Below, piece by piece: positions 55,743 to 64,000 of a stretch of 64,000 bases of DNA (positions are counted from its first letter, which is position 1; every line of letters begins with the position of its first letter). The position numbers were made by a program, and so were the translations under genes. The notes below the pieces were generated by a model, which made no database searches, was not told where the DNA came from, and was given only the letters and a program-made list of their open reading frames with translations. The DNA is taken from positions 868,001-932,000 of the forward strand of contig JAMLJB010000001.1 in assembly GCA_023953835.1 (NCBI GenBank), given 5' to 3'. This DNA is from Rhizobiaceae bacterium. GTDB lineage: Bacteria > Pseudomonadota > Alphaproteobacteria > Rhizobiales > Rhizobiaceae.

Positions 55743-57626
55743 TTGAAAATCGACCTATCGTCCGACAGCGTGATGACGACGCTGACTTTGCTTACCGTCA
55801 TCGGCCTCGTTCTTTCAGCCATCCACACTTTTCTCTTTCCGGGCGCATGGGGGCTTGCGGGAATAGCTCTTGTGTATCTGGCGGGCGGTATTCCCCCGCT
55901 TCGTTCGGCGCTCTCCGAGCTTTGGCACAAGCGCATACTCGACATCGATTTTCTCATGGTCATCGCCGCCGTGGCCGCCGCCATTGTCGGAGCGCCGTTT
56001 GAGGGCGCGGTTCTGCTGACCCTGTTCAGCATTTCGACAACGCTTGAACACCGCGCCCTGTCACGCGCGCGGCGCGCGGTCGAAGCCTTGATGGCGCTTC
56101 GGCCCGATACGGCGCTGAAACAGCAGCCGGACGGGACGGTCATAGAAATTGCCGCAGCGGACCTCCAACCGGGAGACACGGTCGTCATCCGGCCCGGCGC
56201 AAGGGTGCCGGCGGACGGCATCGTCAGGTCCGGGCTGGGCGCGATGGACGAGGCGACGATCACCGGCGAGTCCATGCCTGTCGAAAAGGCCCCGGGCTCG
56301 AAGGTTTTCGAAGCCACCGTCAATTTGAATGCAGTGTTGACCGTTGAGGTCACCAACTCCATCGCCGAAAGCACAGTGGCGCGGATGATCGACCTGGTGA
56401 CGGAAGCGCAGGCCGCGCGCGCGCCCTCCGAGCGCTTCAGTGACTGGTTCGGACAGCGCTACACCATTGCGGTGTTGATCGGTTCGATACTGGCATTCGG
56501 TGTCTTTGTCCTGATCGGCTGGACCATTGACGATGCACTTTACCGGGCCGCAACCCTGCTCGTGGCCGCGAGCCCCTGTGCAATCGTGATTTCGGTACCC
56601 GCCGCGATCCTCTCCGCACTTGCCGCCTCGGCCCGGGGCGGGGTGCTTTTCAAGGGCGGCTCCGCGCTCGAATCGCTCGCGGAAGTCGTCACCTTCGCGT
56701 TTGACAAGACCGGCACGCTGACGACTGGAAAAGCAGAAGTGACCGGGGTCATCGCAGAAGCCGCAGAGGACGATCTGGTTTCACTTGCGGCAGGTGTGGA
56801 AGCCCATTCCGAACACCCGAGTGCTGCCGCCATTCGGCGCTACGCTGACGATTGCGGCGTTAAGGCTGCCATCGTCACCGATGTCGAGGAGATTCCCAGC
56901 GAGGGGATAAGGGGACGCTGCGGGGCGAACATCGTGTGGGCAGGCAACAAGCGGATTGCGGAGCGAATGAACGCCAATCATTCGAGCATTGCGGTCGCCA
57001 CGTTTGCGGACAAGCCGGAATCCGTCATCTATGTCGGCCGCGGCGATGTGCTGGCTGGCGCGATCAGCGTTGCGGACCGGCCTCGCGCGACCTCGGTGCC
57101 GGGCCTGCAGGCGTTAAAGCTCGGCGGTGTTCGGCACCTCGCCATGATGACCGGGGACAGGCGGCCTGTCGCCCTTCGGATCGGGCAGGAACTGGGGTTC
57201 AAGCCGGATGAGATTCACGCCGACCTTCTGCCGGGCGACAAGGTCAGGCTGGTGGGCGAACTGGCCAGACGCGGCAAAGTGGCGTTCGTGGGAGATGGCG
57301 TGAACGACGCCGCTGCGCTTGCCCGGGCGGACGTCGGAATTGCCATGGGTGCGGCGGGCAGTGAAGTGGCCTTGCAGGCGGCGGATGTTGCACTGCTGTC
57401 GGAAAACATGGCGCGATTGGCCGCAGCGCACAGGCTTGCGAGGCGCACCCGGCTGATCATCCGTCAGAATCTCGCATTTGCGATGGGTGCGATGATCGTG
57501 CTTGTCTGCTCGAGCCTGTTTCTCCAGTTGCCGCTTCCCTTGGCGGTCATCGGACATGAGGGCGGCACGGTGCTGGTCGTTCTGAACGGTCTGCGACTTC
57601 TCGCCGATCCCATTCGCAATCCCTGA
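55743..57626 (+). CDS. P1B-4-type heavy-metal ATPase (Fe/Co exporter type)
   Basis: Metal P-type ATPase of 627 residues. It has SPC (277-279, VAASPCAIVIS) instead of CPC in the sixth helix, the phosphorylation motif FDKTGTLTTG (Asp321), SEHPSAAAI, GDGVNDAAAL, and HEGGT (605-609) in the last helix. SPC with HEGGT and no N-terminal metal-binding domain define the P1B-4 group (CoaT/CtpD/Nia), exporters of cobalt or ferrous iron. The TTG start at 55743 has AGGA 7 bp upstream; a GTG at 55770 or ATG at 55773 is possible. No binding protein or sensor is adjacent. Confidence 0.9.
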   Translation: MKIDLSSDSVMTTLTLLTVIGLVLSAIHTFLFPGAWGLAGIALVYLAGGIPPLRSALSELWHKRILDIDFLMVIAAVAAAIVGAPFEGAVLLTLFSISTTLEHRALSRARRAVEALMALRPDTALKQQPDGTVIEIAAADLQPGDTVVIRPGARVPADGIVRSGLGAMDEATITGESMPVEKAPGSKVFEATVNLNAVLTVEVTNSIAESTVARMIDLVTEAQAARAPSERFSDWFGQRYTIAVLIGSILAFGVFVLIGWTIDDALYRAATLLVAASPCAIVISVPAAILSALAASARGGVLFKGGSALESLAEVVTFAFDKTGTLTTGKAEVTGVIAEAAEDDLVSLAAGVEAHSEHPSAAAIRRYADDCGVKAAIVTDVEEIPSEGIRGRCGANIVWAGNKRIAERMNANHSSIAVATFADKPESVIYVGRGDVLAGAISVADRPRATSVPGLQALKLGGVRHLAMMTGDRRPVALRIGQELGFKPDEIHADLLPGDKVRLVGELARRGKVAFVGDGVNDAAALARADVGIAMGAAGSEVALQAADVALLSENMARLAAAHRLARRTRLIIRQNLAFAMGAMIVLVCSSLFLQLPLPLAVIGHEGGTVLVVLNGLRLLADPIRNP

Positions 57627-57654
57627 CCGGGCAGGCACGCAAGTGCCCGCCGGG
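57627..57654. terminator. Hairpin between convergent ATPase and arylsulfatase genes
   Basis: GGCAC-GCAA-GTGCC with outer pairs CC.GGC/GCC.GG gives a long imperfect stem with a GNRA tetraloop right after the ATPase stop. No U-run follows in either direction, so it is a weak candidate for transcript-end definition between the two convergent genes. Confidence 0.4.
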
Positions 57655-57668
57655 CCGGTACCAAGGTG

Positions 57669-59354
57669 CTATTGCTGTGCCTTGCTCATGAATTGCTCCA
57701 CCACGTTCGACATATCGAAGGATGATCCGCCCTGCACCGGCGGATAGTCTGCCAGCGTTTGCAGATGCTCCTGCATCAGGACACCCATGGGCTGAATCAG
57801 CCAGGAAACCTTTTGCATCAGATGGCCATAAGCATCGGCTGAGTCGAAACTCTCGAACGGGTCCATTCGGATGTTGAAAACCAGAGGCACCGTTCTCGGA
57901 AGGACATCGGCGTAATAGTCCTCCTTTGTCGAAAAATGGAACTTCCACGGCCCCATGCGAACAGCCGTCAACTTGCTTTCGTAATAATGGAATATGGAGG
58001 TTCGCTTGCTCATGTCGGCCTCGCCTTTCCAGTAGGCGAGGTTGTCCAGACCATCAATGTATTGCTTCTTTTCCTTGATCATCTGGTCGCCGATGCCTTC
58101 CACACCCGCTGCAGTGGCAAATGTGGTGAACATGTCCTGATGCGCCTGAATACCATTGCGTACTTCGCCCTTCGGAAGGCCTGAAGGCCACCTCACCATA
58201 GAGATAACGCGCACGCCGCCTTCATAGGTCGTCATTTTCTCGCCGCGGAATGGAGTGGTGCCGCCATACGGCCATGACGTGTGTTCAGGCCCATTATCGG
58301 TCGAATACCAGACGATCGTGTCGTCGGCGAGGCCCTGCGCGTCGAGCCAGTCCAGCACGAGCCCCACGTCGTGGTCATGCTGCAGCATGCCCGATCCATG
58401 CAGATCCGCCTCCGACGTATAGTCCTCCGCGGCATACCGCCATTTGTCGTTCAGGCGGGTGTAAAGGTGCATTCGGCTTGTGTTGAGCCAGACAAAGAAG
58501 GGTTCGTTTGCCTGCTTTGCCTTACCCATGAAATCGAGCGCCTTGGGGATGACTTCTCCTTCGTCGAAGTTCTTCATGCGCTCCTGGGTAAGCGGGCCCG
58601 TGTCCTCGATGGTCTGCTTGCCGACCCGACCGAAGCGCGGGTCTTCCGTCGAATCGTCCTTGTCGCTGGCCTTGCAGTGCAGCACACCCCTTGTGCCGAA
58701 ACGCTTCTCATAGTCCTCGATATTGCCGGAGAATGCTGCGCCGAAGCGCTGGTAGTCGCGTTGCTCCGCTTCCTCCTGCGTATTCAGATGATAGAGGTTC
58801 CCGAAGAATTCGTCGAAACCGTGCATCGTGGGCAAGTGCTCGTTGCGGTCGCCCAGATGGTTCTTCCCGAACTGGCCGGTGCGGTAGCCGGCTGCCTTCA
58901 AGACTTCTGCGAGGCAGGGTGAGCCGGCTTGCAGGCCGAGAGCGGAGCCGGGTTGGCCGACGGTCGTCATGCCTGAACGGATCGGGTATTGGCCGGTAAT
59001 GAAAGCGGCCCGACCGGCTGTGCAACTGGGTTGGGCATAGTGGTCGGTGAAGCGAAGGCCTTCGCTGCCGACGCGATCAATGTTCGGCGTCGTGTAACCC
59101 ATGGTGCCCATGCCATAGGCAGACACATTCTGCCAACCAATGTCGTCGCCCCAGATGACAAGTATGTTTGGCCTCTTGCCGGTGGCCTTCTGTTGCGCCT
59201 GGGCTTTCTGGACTGCACCGAGCGGGGGCAAGGTGGAAAGGGCGGCGAGTACCGTCGAACTGAGCAGAAGGTTCCTGCGCGTCAGACCTTCGGGCTCGTC
59301 AATTTCTGCTGTTTTTCCGATAGCCGCATTGCTCGGTTGAATATCCGCAGGCAT
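57669..59354 (-). CDS. Arylsulfatase, Tat-exported
   Basis: Sulfate ester hydrolase of 561 residues. The N-terminus has a Tat signal ([10 protein letters not shown], Arg26-27), so it acts in the periplasm. The alkaline-phosphatase fold shows [12 protein letters not shown] (metal Asp70-71), the sulfatase signature CTAGR (Cys111 to be changed to formylglycine, Arg115) and [12 protein letters not shown]. Cys-type enzymes need a formylglycine-generating enzyme; none is in the window. The start at 59354 follows GGAGG at 5 bp. A Crp/Fnr regulator is divergent and could control it. Confidence 0.92.
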   Translation of the reverse strand: MPADIQPSNAAIGKTAEIDEPEGLTRRNLLLSSTVLAALSTLPPLGAVQKAQAQQKATGKRPNILVIWGDDIGWQNVSAYGMGTMGYTTPNIDRVGSEGLRFTDHYAQPSCTAGRAAFITGQYPIRSGMTTVGQPGSALGLQAGSPCLAEVLKAAGYRTGQFGKNHLGDRNEHLPTMHGFDEFFGNLYHLNTQEEAEQRDYQRFGAAFSGNIEDYEKRFGTRGVLHCKASDKDDSTEDPRFGRVGKQTIEDTGPLTQERMKNFDEGEVIPKALDFMGKAKQANEPFFVWLNTSRMHLYTRLNDKWRYAAEDYTSEADLHGSGMLQHDHDVGLVLDWLDAQGLADDTIVWYSTDNGPEHTSWPYGGTTPFRGEKMTTYEGGVRVISMVRWPSGLPKGEVRNGIQAHQDMFTTFATAAGVEGIGDQMIKEKKQYIDGLDNLAYWKGEADMSKRTSIFHYYESKLTAVRMGPWKFHFSTKEDYYADVLPRTVPLVFNIRMDPFESFDSADAYGHLMQKVSWLIQPMGVLMQEHLQTLADYPPVQGGSSFDMSNVVEQFMSKAQQ

Positions 59355-59607
59355 CGTTTCCTCCATTTGCGGTTCTTAGGCTTCTTTCCGAAACACAGGT
59401 CTCGCCAGCGAACGCGACGGGCTTGTTCATGGCTAGGAAAAACATGGACAGATCCGTCCGATCTGGCTTGCACGCGTATGTGCGGCGAGAATGGAAGATT
59501 GGAGATTTGTGCTCATAGCCAACTGTCCCTTCTTGCATTCAGGCAAGAGCCTAGCTCAAGTTGGGAGCGCTCGATGCTCACCAATGTGCAAAGCTGAGGA
59601 TTTTTTC

Positions 59608-60303
59608 ATGCCCGTCGTGGCCGCGCAGAAGGTTGCTTCGGAACTTGGCTGGCTCTCCAAGCAGCCGGAGGAATTCAGGAGGATTTTGCTGAGCGCATGC
59701 GAATTGCGCAGCCACAGGCGGGGTGAGCAGCTTTACTCTCTGGGTGACGGACCAGGCGGCCTGTTCTGCCTCGTGCGCGGATTCCTCAGCGTGCTGGTTG
59801 CCGCCGGACCCTCCCCGCCCTTTCTTGGCTTCATAGCGCGGCCCGGATGGTGGGCGGGTGAATCGGCGGCAATAACTCGAACCCATCGCCGCGTCGAACT
59901 TCTCGCGCGGACTGATGTCGATGTGCTCCATCTTCCGCTCGCTCGCCTTGAGCGACTTGCTCAAAGCGACCCGACGATATGGCGACGTCTTGCCGAGATA
60001 TCGGTGTCGCATCTGGACAACGCCCTGTTGCTGGCCGCAACGCTCTTCGATGACAATCCGCAAACAAGGATAGCCTCCACGCTTTGTCGACTGGCGGGGC
60101 CGGGAATGGAAAGTGACGAAGAAACCTTCATCGACTGCAGCCAGCAGGAACTCGGTGAAATGGCCGGCTTGTCACGCAACAGCGCTGGACCTGTGATCAG
60201 GCACCTTGAGCAGCAAGGCCTGATCCGTCGGGAATACAAACGCTTCATATTCAATCCGGTGCGGCTCCGCGCTTATCGAGCCGCTCCGGAAAAGGCGAAA
60301 TAA
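59608..60303 (+). CDS. Crp/Fnr-family transcriptional regulator
   Basis: Regulator of 231 residues: N-terminal cyclic-nucleotide-binding-like beta barrel (about 20-130; RRGEQLYSLGDGPGGLFCLVRG) and a C-terminal winged helix (CSQQELGEMAGLSRNSAGPVI). The cAMP phosphate pocket and the Fnr cysteines are not evident, so the signal is unknown. The start at 59608 has TGAGGA 8 bp upstream; the longer in-frame start at 59491 adds an unlikely leader. It is divergent from the arylsulfatase gene. Confidence 0.87.
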   Translation: MPVVAAQKVASELGWLSKQPEEFRRILLSACELRSHRRGEQLYSLGDGPGGLFCLVRGFLSVLVAAGPSPPFLGFIARPGWWAGESAAITRTHRRVELLARTDVDVLHLPLARLERLAQSDPTIWRRLAEISVSHLDNALLLAATLFDDNPQTRIASTLCRLAGPGMESDEETFIDCSQQELGEMAGLSRNSAGPVIRHLEQQGLIRREYKRFIFNPVRLRAYRAAPEKAK

Positions 60304-60359
60304 GGCGAACGCGCAGGGCTTTTCCCTGTCAGTTCAAGCAGGTGGTGTCTTTGCAATGA

Positions 60360-60899
60360 ATGAAAGAGATGGGGAGCATCACAGTGGACAGCACACTCCT
60401 GGCCGTAGTCACAGCCTTCTTCGGCGCGGCAATAGGTTTCATGATTACGCGACTCAATGACTGGATCGTTGAGAGGCGCGAATTGCAGCGCGCCAGCCGT
60501 CACCTGAGGACCGAGGCCGCCAATGCGGTCCGTCACTACACCGCAATGCGCGACAGGCTTGCCGGACATCTGACCCAGACTGAATGGCTCAACGCCATCT
60601 ATATCGAGACCTGCCGGTTCTACGGCAGCGGCCTCGGTACTTTCGACCTCAGCACACTGCGGCTCTTCGATGAAGACACCGCGGAGGAGGCCCTGTTTCT
60701 GCTGCTGATGATCCGCAACAACAATTCCTATGTCGATCAGGCCAAGCTGTATTTCGACGCCGGCAAGCAGGATCTGTTTCACGACGTTTGTGAAGCGCTG
60801 GTCGTTCGCTGCCAGAGCACCGTCGAACGGGCCCAGCATCTGGAGGAACGGCTACGCACCGGGTCCAGCCATGGAAAGCCGTCGGCACCGGTCCTGTAG
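60360..60899 (+). CDS. Hypothetical protein with one N-terminal membrane span
   Basis: Protein of 179 residues; one hydrophobic span near 12-31 (LLAVVTAFFGAAIGFMI) and then a soluble, largely helical part rich in charged residues (VERRELQRASRHLRTEAANA). A GTG at 60384 has GGGGAG 7 bp upstream and may be the real start, giving 171 residues. I do not recognise a family. It follows the Crp/Fnr gene by 56 bp on the same strand and could share its mRNA. Confidence 0.65.
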   Translation: MKEMGSITVDSTLLAVVTAFFGAAIGFMITRLNDWIVERRELQRASRHLRTEAANAVRHYTAMRDRLAGHLTQTEWLNAIYIETCRFYGSGLGTFDLSTLRLFDEDTAEEALFLLLMIRNNNSYVDQAKLYFDAGKQDLFHDVCEALVVRCQSTVERAQHLEERLRTGSSHGKPSAPVL

Positions 60900-60923
60900 T
60901 CAGTGCGCGACGCGGACGAAATG

Positions 60924-61955
60924 CTATTTCCCCTCTACCTGCAACGCTGTCCGACCGCGCATGGGAATTCGCCAAAGCCCCGAACGGTGTCCCTTCAAGA
61001 ACTGCTGCACGGGCCTTTCGAGGCATTCATAGCCGACAATGCCTGCAAACGTGCCGCACACCGTAGCGACCAGCAACAAAAGGAGGGATGGAACGCCGAG
61101 CGCCAGCCCGACCTTGGCGACGATCGAAATCGCGAAGGTGTGCCAAAGATAGATCGAATAGGAGCTTTCACCGAGATAGCCGAGTGTGGGGACTGCCGGC
61201 AATTTTCCGCGGACCTCAATTGCCAGAGCGCCGAACACCAACAGGGTCGCCAATGGCCCCAGTGTCCAGGCGTCGAACCGAAGCCTGAATATCTGGATCG
61301 CTGCAAAACCGGCTAGTGAAAGGCAAACAAGCAGTATCCCGATGAATGCCGGAGGGAGCTTGCCCCTTTGCCAAAGTTTCGCGAGCGCGGCTCCTGCTAC
61401 AAACTCCAGAATGAGTGGGCTGGTGTAGAAGCCGACAATCGGATTCTCCGGTCGCCACCACAAGCCAGACAACACCAAAACGCTGAAGGCCAATGCAAGC
61501 GCCGGGAAGCGCGCAGAAGGTTTCAAAAAGAGAACCAATGCGAAAACGGCGTAGAAAAACATCTCATAGTTCAACGTCCATCCCTGTACGAGCAGGGGCG
61601 CGAGGCCGTCCCCGCTGGGAGAATGCACAGGCACGAAGAGGAACGATCCCAAGGTGTGGGCCAGTTCGATCTTGAGATTCGGAAACAAGCCGACTGCGCC
61701 GCCGAGAAGCATTGCAAGCGTTGCGGCCCAATATGCCGGCGCTATGCGCAGCAAACGATTTCGGAAGAAGTCTTTCGGGCTTGCCGGCCTGTCGGCACTG
61801 ATGGCAGCCATGATGAAGCCGCTGATCACAAAAAAGACGTGGACCCCGGCGGCGCCGATGACGAAGTGCAGGCCCGTGCGCTCAGCGGCGTGGAATACGA
61901 CAACGGCAAGTGCCGCAAAAGCTCTCAGGTACTGGATTGAATAAAGCGTTCGCAT
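60924..61955 (-). CDS. Acyltransferase-3 family membrane protein
   Basis: Integral membrane O-acyltransferase of 343 residues with about ten hydrophobic spans. The start LYSIQYLRAFAALAVVVFHAAE contains the active-site His of the family (split here), followed by GVHVFFVISGFIM and FRNRLLRIAPAYW. It acetylates or succinylates a surface sugar, as ExoZ/OafA do. The ATG at 61955 is preferred to TTG 61964. No glycan cluster adjoins it, so the substrate is unknown. Confidence 0.9.
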   Translation of the reverse strand: MRTLYSIQYLRAFAALAVVVFHAAERTGLHFVIGAAGVHVFFVISGFIMAAISADRPASPKDFFRNRLLRIAPAYWAATLAMLLGGAVGLFPNLKIELAHTLGSFLFVPVHSPSGDGLAPLLVQGWTLNYEMFFYAVFALVLFLKPSARFPALALAFSVLVLSGLWWRPENPIVGFYTSPLILEFVAGAALAKLWQRGKLPPAFIGILLVCLSLAGFAAIQIFRLRFDAWTLGPLATLLVFGALAIEVRGKLPAVPTLGYLGESSYSIYLWHTFAISIVAKVGLALGVPSLLLLLVATVCGTFAGIVGYECLERPVQQFLKGHRSGLWRIPMRGRTALQVEGK

Positions 61956-62331
61956 GCAACTCAACCTTGCGTTCGAACGACCGCGGTTGGTGCCGCTTCG
62001 CCCACATCAGGTACTATCAATCCGCGCTGTCGGACGGCCCGTGTCACCTGTCCAAAAATTGCTGCAACGCAGCAAAAATAGCATCGTTTTCCAGAAAAAC
62101 CAACCGCTTGACGACCGATCGGTTCGGCTTGCACTGTCGACGATCTGGATTTGCATCGTCAGGTGGGTACCCTCACATTCATCTTCGGGTGGCTGCTGCT
62201 GGACCTAGGCCACGCACCTTGATGAGATTGCTCGAAACGTGCGCATTGGCCGTATATAGGACCCGGTTTCGAGCGCTTGGCGGAAGCTATCGCGCCTGCT
62301 AGCTTGGCAGTATTGCAATCAGGAAAATTGC
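61956..62331. other. Divergent intergenic region between acyltransferase and GNAT genes
   Basis: No gene is supported in these 376 bp. Apart from a hairpin at 62059-62075 I see no clear operator. The base composition is lower in GC than the genes at both sides, as expected for a region with two promoters. Confidence 0.5.
62054..62079 (-). terminator. Hairpin with U-run, minus strand
   Basis: TTGCTGC-AAC-GCAGCAA (62059-62075) is a perfect 7-bp stem with a 3-nt loop; read on the minus strand it is followed by TTTTT (62054-62058). It has the form of an intrinsic terminator, but no minus-strand gene ends here, so it may be an operator or a leftover of a lost gene. Confidence 0.35.
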
Positions 62332-63126
62332 GTGGCGGGTTATTTCGGTACCGAAGCACAACAGCGCCTGCAGGCACAGGCCGAAGCAAGTGTAGATTTC
62401 ATCACCAGTACGCCCGGCGCTTGCCAAAATGGCCGCATGATGGGCTGCGACGATCCTGAACGGCTTGGCTGGGATCGGATCGATGCGTTTCTCGACCGTG
62501 ACGGTGCTTGCGGCTTCCGACTTATCGAGGCGGGCAAAGTCGATGAGATCAAGTCGCAACTCTTAGATCGAGCTTACCGCCTTGACACGTGGGACGTGTT
62601 TGTTGCCGACCAGAAGGCAGCAACGGCCGCATGCGAGGCGATCCTGTCCCGCCGCCTGCCAGATGATCTTGCCGAGCTTGTCCTGCCAACCGATCCGCTC
62701 GGCGAGCCTGTGAAGCGTGCCCAGGCGCTCATGGGAACTGCCGGCATCGTTCCTTTCTCAGGCTCTTTCCTGACCGGTTCTTGCGGACCGGCAAAGACAG
62801 TCGCGCTCGGAAATGGTGCGAAGGATGTCGTGGCTGCCGCGCACTGCTATATGCCGCATAACGCGTATAGTCCTTTTCAATCATACGCATGGGGTGGACT
62901 GGTTGCCGTCGCGGAAAATCTGCGCGGCAACGGTCTTGGCAATTTCATCAATGCCCGGATGATCATCAGCGCATTTCGCGATCTCGGCGCGACGCATATT
63001 TACGAGCTTGTTTCGGCGACAAACACCGCCTCACGCCGCATGGTCGAGGCGTGCGGTCTGCGCCTGGAGCCGGCCCTGGTTTGCGGGGCAGCTACGCCTG
63101 CCCGGCAAGAGCGCTTTACCCGTTAG
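62332..63126 (+). CDS. GNAT-family N-acetyltransferase
   Basis: Protein of 264 residues. The C-terminal half has the acetyl-CoA-binding pattern of GNAT enzymes (AVAENLRGNGLGNFINARMI) and then ATHIYELVSATNTASRRMVEACGLR, where a second copy of the bound substrate contacts the protein. The first 100 residues are less typical. The GTG start has AGGA 8 bp upstream. The substrate is unknown. The TAG stop codon is formed by the end of the inverted-repeat element at 63124, so the present C-terminus may be set by that insertion. Confidence 0.8.
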   Translation: MAGYFGTEAQQRLQAQAEASVDFITSTPGACQNGRMMGCDDPERLGWDRIDAFLDRDGACGFRLIEAGKVDEIKSQLLDRAYRLDTWDVFVADQKAATAACEAILSRRLPDDLAELVLPTDPLGEPVKRAQALMGTAGIVPFSGSFLTGSCGPAKTVALGNGAKDVVAAAHCYMPHNAYSPFQSYAWGGLVAVAENLRGNGLGNFINARMIISAFRDLGATHIYELVSATNTASRRMVEACGLRLEPALVCGAATPARQERFTR

Positions 63127-63394
63127 AGCGTTTCGCAGTTAGTTTGAAGCATTCTGCCGGCGATGGCTTGCGACAAGGCCAAGGGGTTTGTCGCAGGTCG
63201 GGCTGGTGGCCCGGACAAGACAAAGACCGAAGGATTTGGCGCAAACCGGCCCGGCCCTTCGGGTTTGCGTTTGGCGGGCACCCACTTCGTCATGCCGCTC
63301 GACCGGGCAGCCAGCCCGTTCTTCGCGACCTTCCTCGTGGCCCGCCTCGCCAAACGACAAACAGAATGATTCAAACTAACTGTGAAACGCTCTA
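63124..63394. mobile_element. MITE-like inverted-repeat element (271 bp)
   Basis: The two ends are 33-bp inverted repeats with two mismatches: TAGAGCGTTTC(G/A)CAGT..., then AGTTTGAA(G/T)CATTCTG (63124-63156, and 63362-63394 in reverse). The outermost TA at each side (63124-63125 and 63393-63394) may be a TA target duplication, as IS630/Tc1-type elements make. The interior has short open frames on both strands but no transposase. It is a non-autonomous element; similar repeats are known in rhizobial genomes. Confidence 0.8.
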
Positions 63395-63436
63395 GTCTTT
63401 CGCGATGGCGGAACTGCCATCTTTACCGTCACATCT

Positions 63437-63817
63437 TCAAACGTCTTGTTCCACGATTTTCCAATAGGAATCCTTGCGGATCACTTTGCCGTTTCGAAAC
63501 GAATAGAAATCACAACCTCGGACCTCCGTCCTTGTCCCGTCGTGGGCCGTGCCAGTCAAAGTCCACTTCGAAATTCCGGTGTTCGTAGCCGAATCCACAA
63601 AATGCTCGTCATTGCCATAGTGGACATCGGGCAGTCCTTCGAAGCGAGTTGCCAGTGCTTGTCGTACGTTCTGCTTGCCCTCGAAACGAGCCCCCCATGG
63701 CTTGTTTCCCCGCGGCATTTCAAGGACACAGTCTTCGGCAAAGAACGCCATGATGCGATCGAGATCATGCATGTTGAAGGCGTCACATAGTTCCTTCAGC
63801 GCCAATCGAATTTCCAT
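63437..63817 (-). CDS. SnoaL-like / nuclear transport factor 2 fold protein
   Basis: Soluble protein of 126 residues with the cone-shaped NTF2-like fold pattern: MHDLDRIMAFFAEDCVLEMPRG, WGARFEGKQNVRQAL and GCDFYSFRNGKVIRKDSYW. Related proteins are ketosteroid-isomerase-like enzymes, polyketide cyclases or dimerisation domains, so the activity is open. It starts 41 bp after the stop of a LuxR-type gene on the same strand and is probably in an operon with it. Confidence 0.85.
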   Translation of the reverse strand: MEIRLALKELCDAFNMHDLDRIMAFFAEDCVLEMPRGNKPWGARFEGKQNVRQALATRFEGLPDVHYGNDEHFVDSATNTGISKWTLTGTAHDGTRTEVRGCDFYSFRNGKVIRKDSYWKIVEQDV

Positions 63818-63858
63818 GAGCTTGTCTCCATCCGGCCAGGCAATTGAATAGGGGAATG

Positions 63859-64000
63859 CTAAACCAACCTCAGGTCTCGAGCCTTGTTTGCAGCCTCCAG
63901 CCGTGAGCTGGCGGCCAGTTTTCCCAGCACGGCGGAAACGTGATGATCCACAGTTTTCGGCGAGATCGCCAACTCCCTCGCGATGGCCTTGTTGCTGCGG
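63859..64000 (-). CDS. LuxR-type response regulator or transcription factor, C-terminal end
   Basis: The reading frame enters from the right edge; only 46 codons before the TAG stop can be read. They encode the last part of a LuxR/FixJ-type helix-turn-helix: RSNKAIARELAISPKTVDHH and VSAVLGKLAASSRLEAA. The N-terminal domain is outside the window, so whether it is a response regulator or another type cannot be told. The SnoaL-like gene follows on the same strand. Confidence 0.82.
   Translation of the reverse strand, partial: RSNKAIARELAISPKTVDHHVSAVLGKLAASSRLEAANKARDLRLV

Noticed and set aside
63160..63360. Short open frames inside the inverted-repeat element
   Set aside because: Frames are open on both strands at 60-80 codons by composition alone; no transposase motif or ribosome binding site.

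Overview
The window is chromosomal DNA of a GC-rich alphaproteobacterium. Gene content and style (many sugar and peptide ABC transporters, a bifunctional rhamnulose-phosphate aldolase/dehydrogenase with a separate RhaI isomerase, an NAD-linked fdsGBA formate dehydrogenase, MocR and DeoR regulators, a rhizobial-type inverted-repeat element) point to Hyphomicrobiales, probably near Mesorhizobium, Aminobacter or other Phyllobacteriaceae. This placement is inference from family resemblance; there is no rRNA here. The window holds no CRISPR array, prophage or complete insertion sequence, and coding density is high.

Layout. 1-4052: a ribose/xylose-type sugar ABC transporter (permease, Tat-exported binding protein, ATPase cut by the window edge) divergent from a LacI regulator. 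4220-5825: tRNA-Ala(CGC), a YggT/DUF167 pair and an orphan modA. 5958-11331: a five-gene dipeptide/oligopeptide ABC operon with a hairpin after the binding-protein gene. 11551-20057: DUF924 protein, FadD-type acyl-CoA ligase with an odd basic N-terminal tail, HAD phosphatase, glucose-6-phosphate isomerase, a MocR regulator and a sugar-acid dehydratase of the IlvD/EDD family. 20200-22676: CoxG-like protein, a choline-kinase-like phosphotransferase and a TIM-barrel isomerase. 22681-29721: formate dehydrogenase operon fdsGBA-fdhD-fdsD with its LysR regulator just upstream. 29817-33546: Mrp/ApbC ATPase and a copper P-type ATPase behind a classic MerR/CueR-type promoter.

33536-47870 is a large deoxy-sugar locus. 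The bifunctional RhaD-type enzyme is divergent from a long operon that runs DeoR regulator, kinase, ABC ATPase, two permeases, binding protein, class II aldolase, second FGGY kinase, HAD-like protein and rhamnose isomerase; a second small class II aldolase is convergent at the end. The import, isomerase, kinase and aldolase/dehydrogenase steps give a full L-rhamnose route to DHAP and lactate. The embedded aldolase-kinase-HAD trio is extra to that route and is the best candidate here for an undescribed function.

47940-64000 is mixed: a small cysteine-rich protein, a small membrane protein, an OmpA-like lipoprotein, tRNA-Arg(CCG), an adenylate cyclase with TolB-like and TPR parts, a ManC-type GDP-mannose enzyme, a two-subunit PQQ dehydrogenase resembling SldBA, a P1B-4 metal ATPase, a Tat-exported arylsulfatase, a Crp/Fnr regulator, an acyltransferase-3 membrane protein, a GNAT protein whose stop codon lies in a 271-bp MITE-like element, a SnoaL-like protein and the 3' end of a LuxR-type regulator. 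Several perfect dyads in intergenic regions (upstream of modA, mocR, fdsG, rhaR and the P1B-4 ATPase) look like operators.
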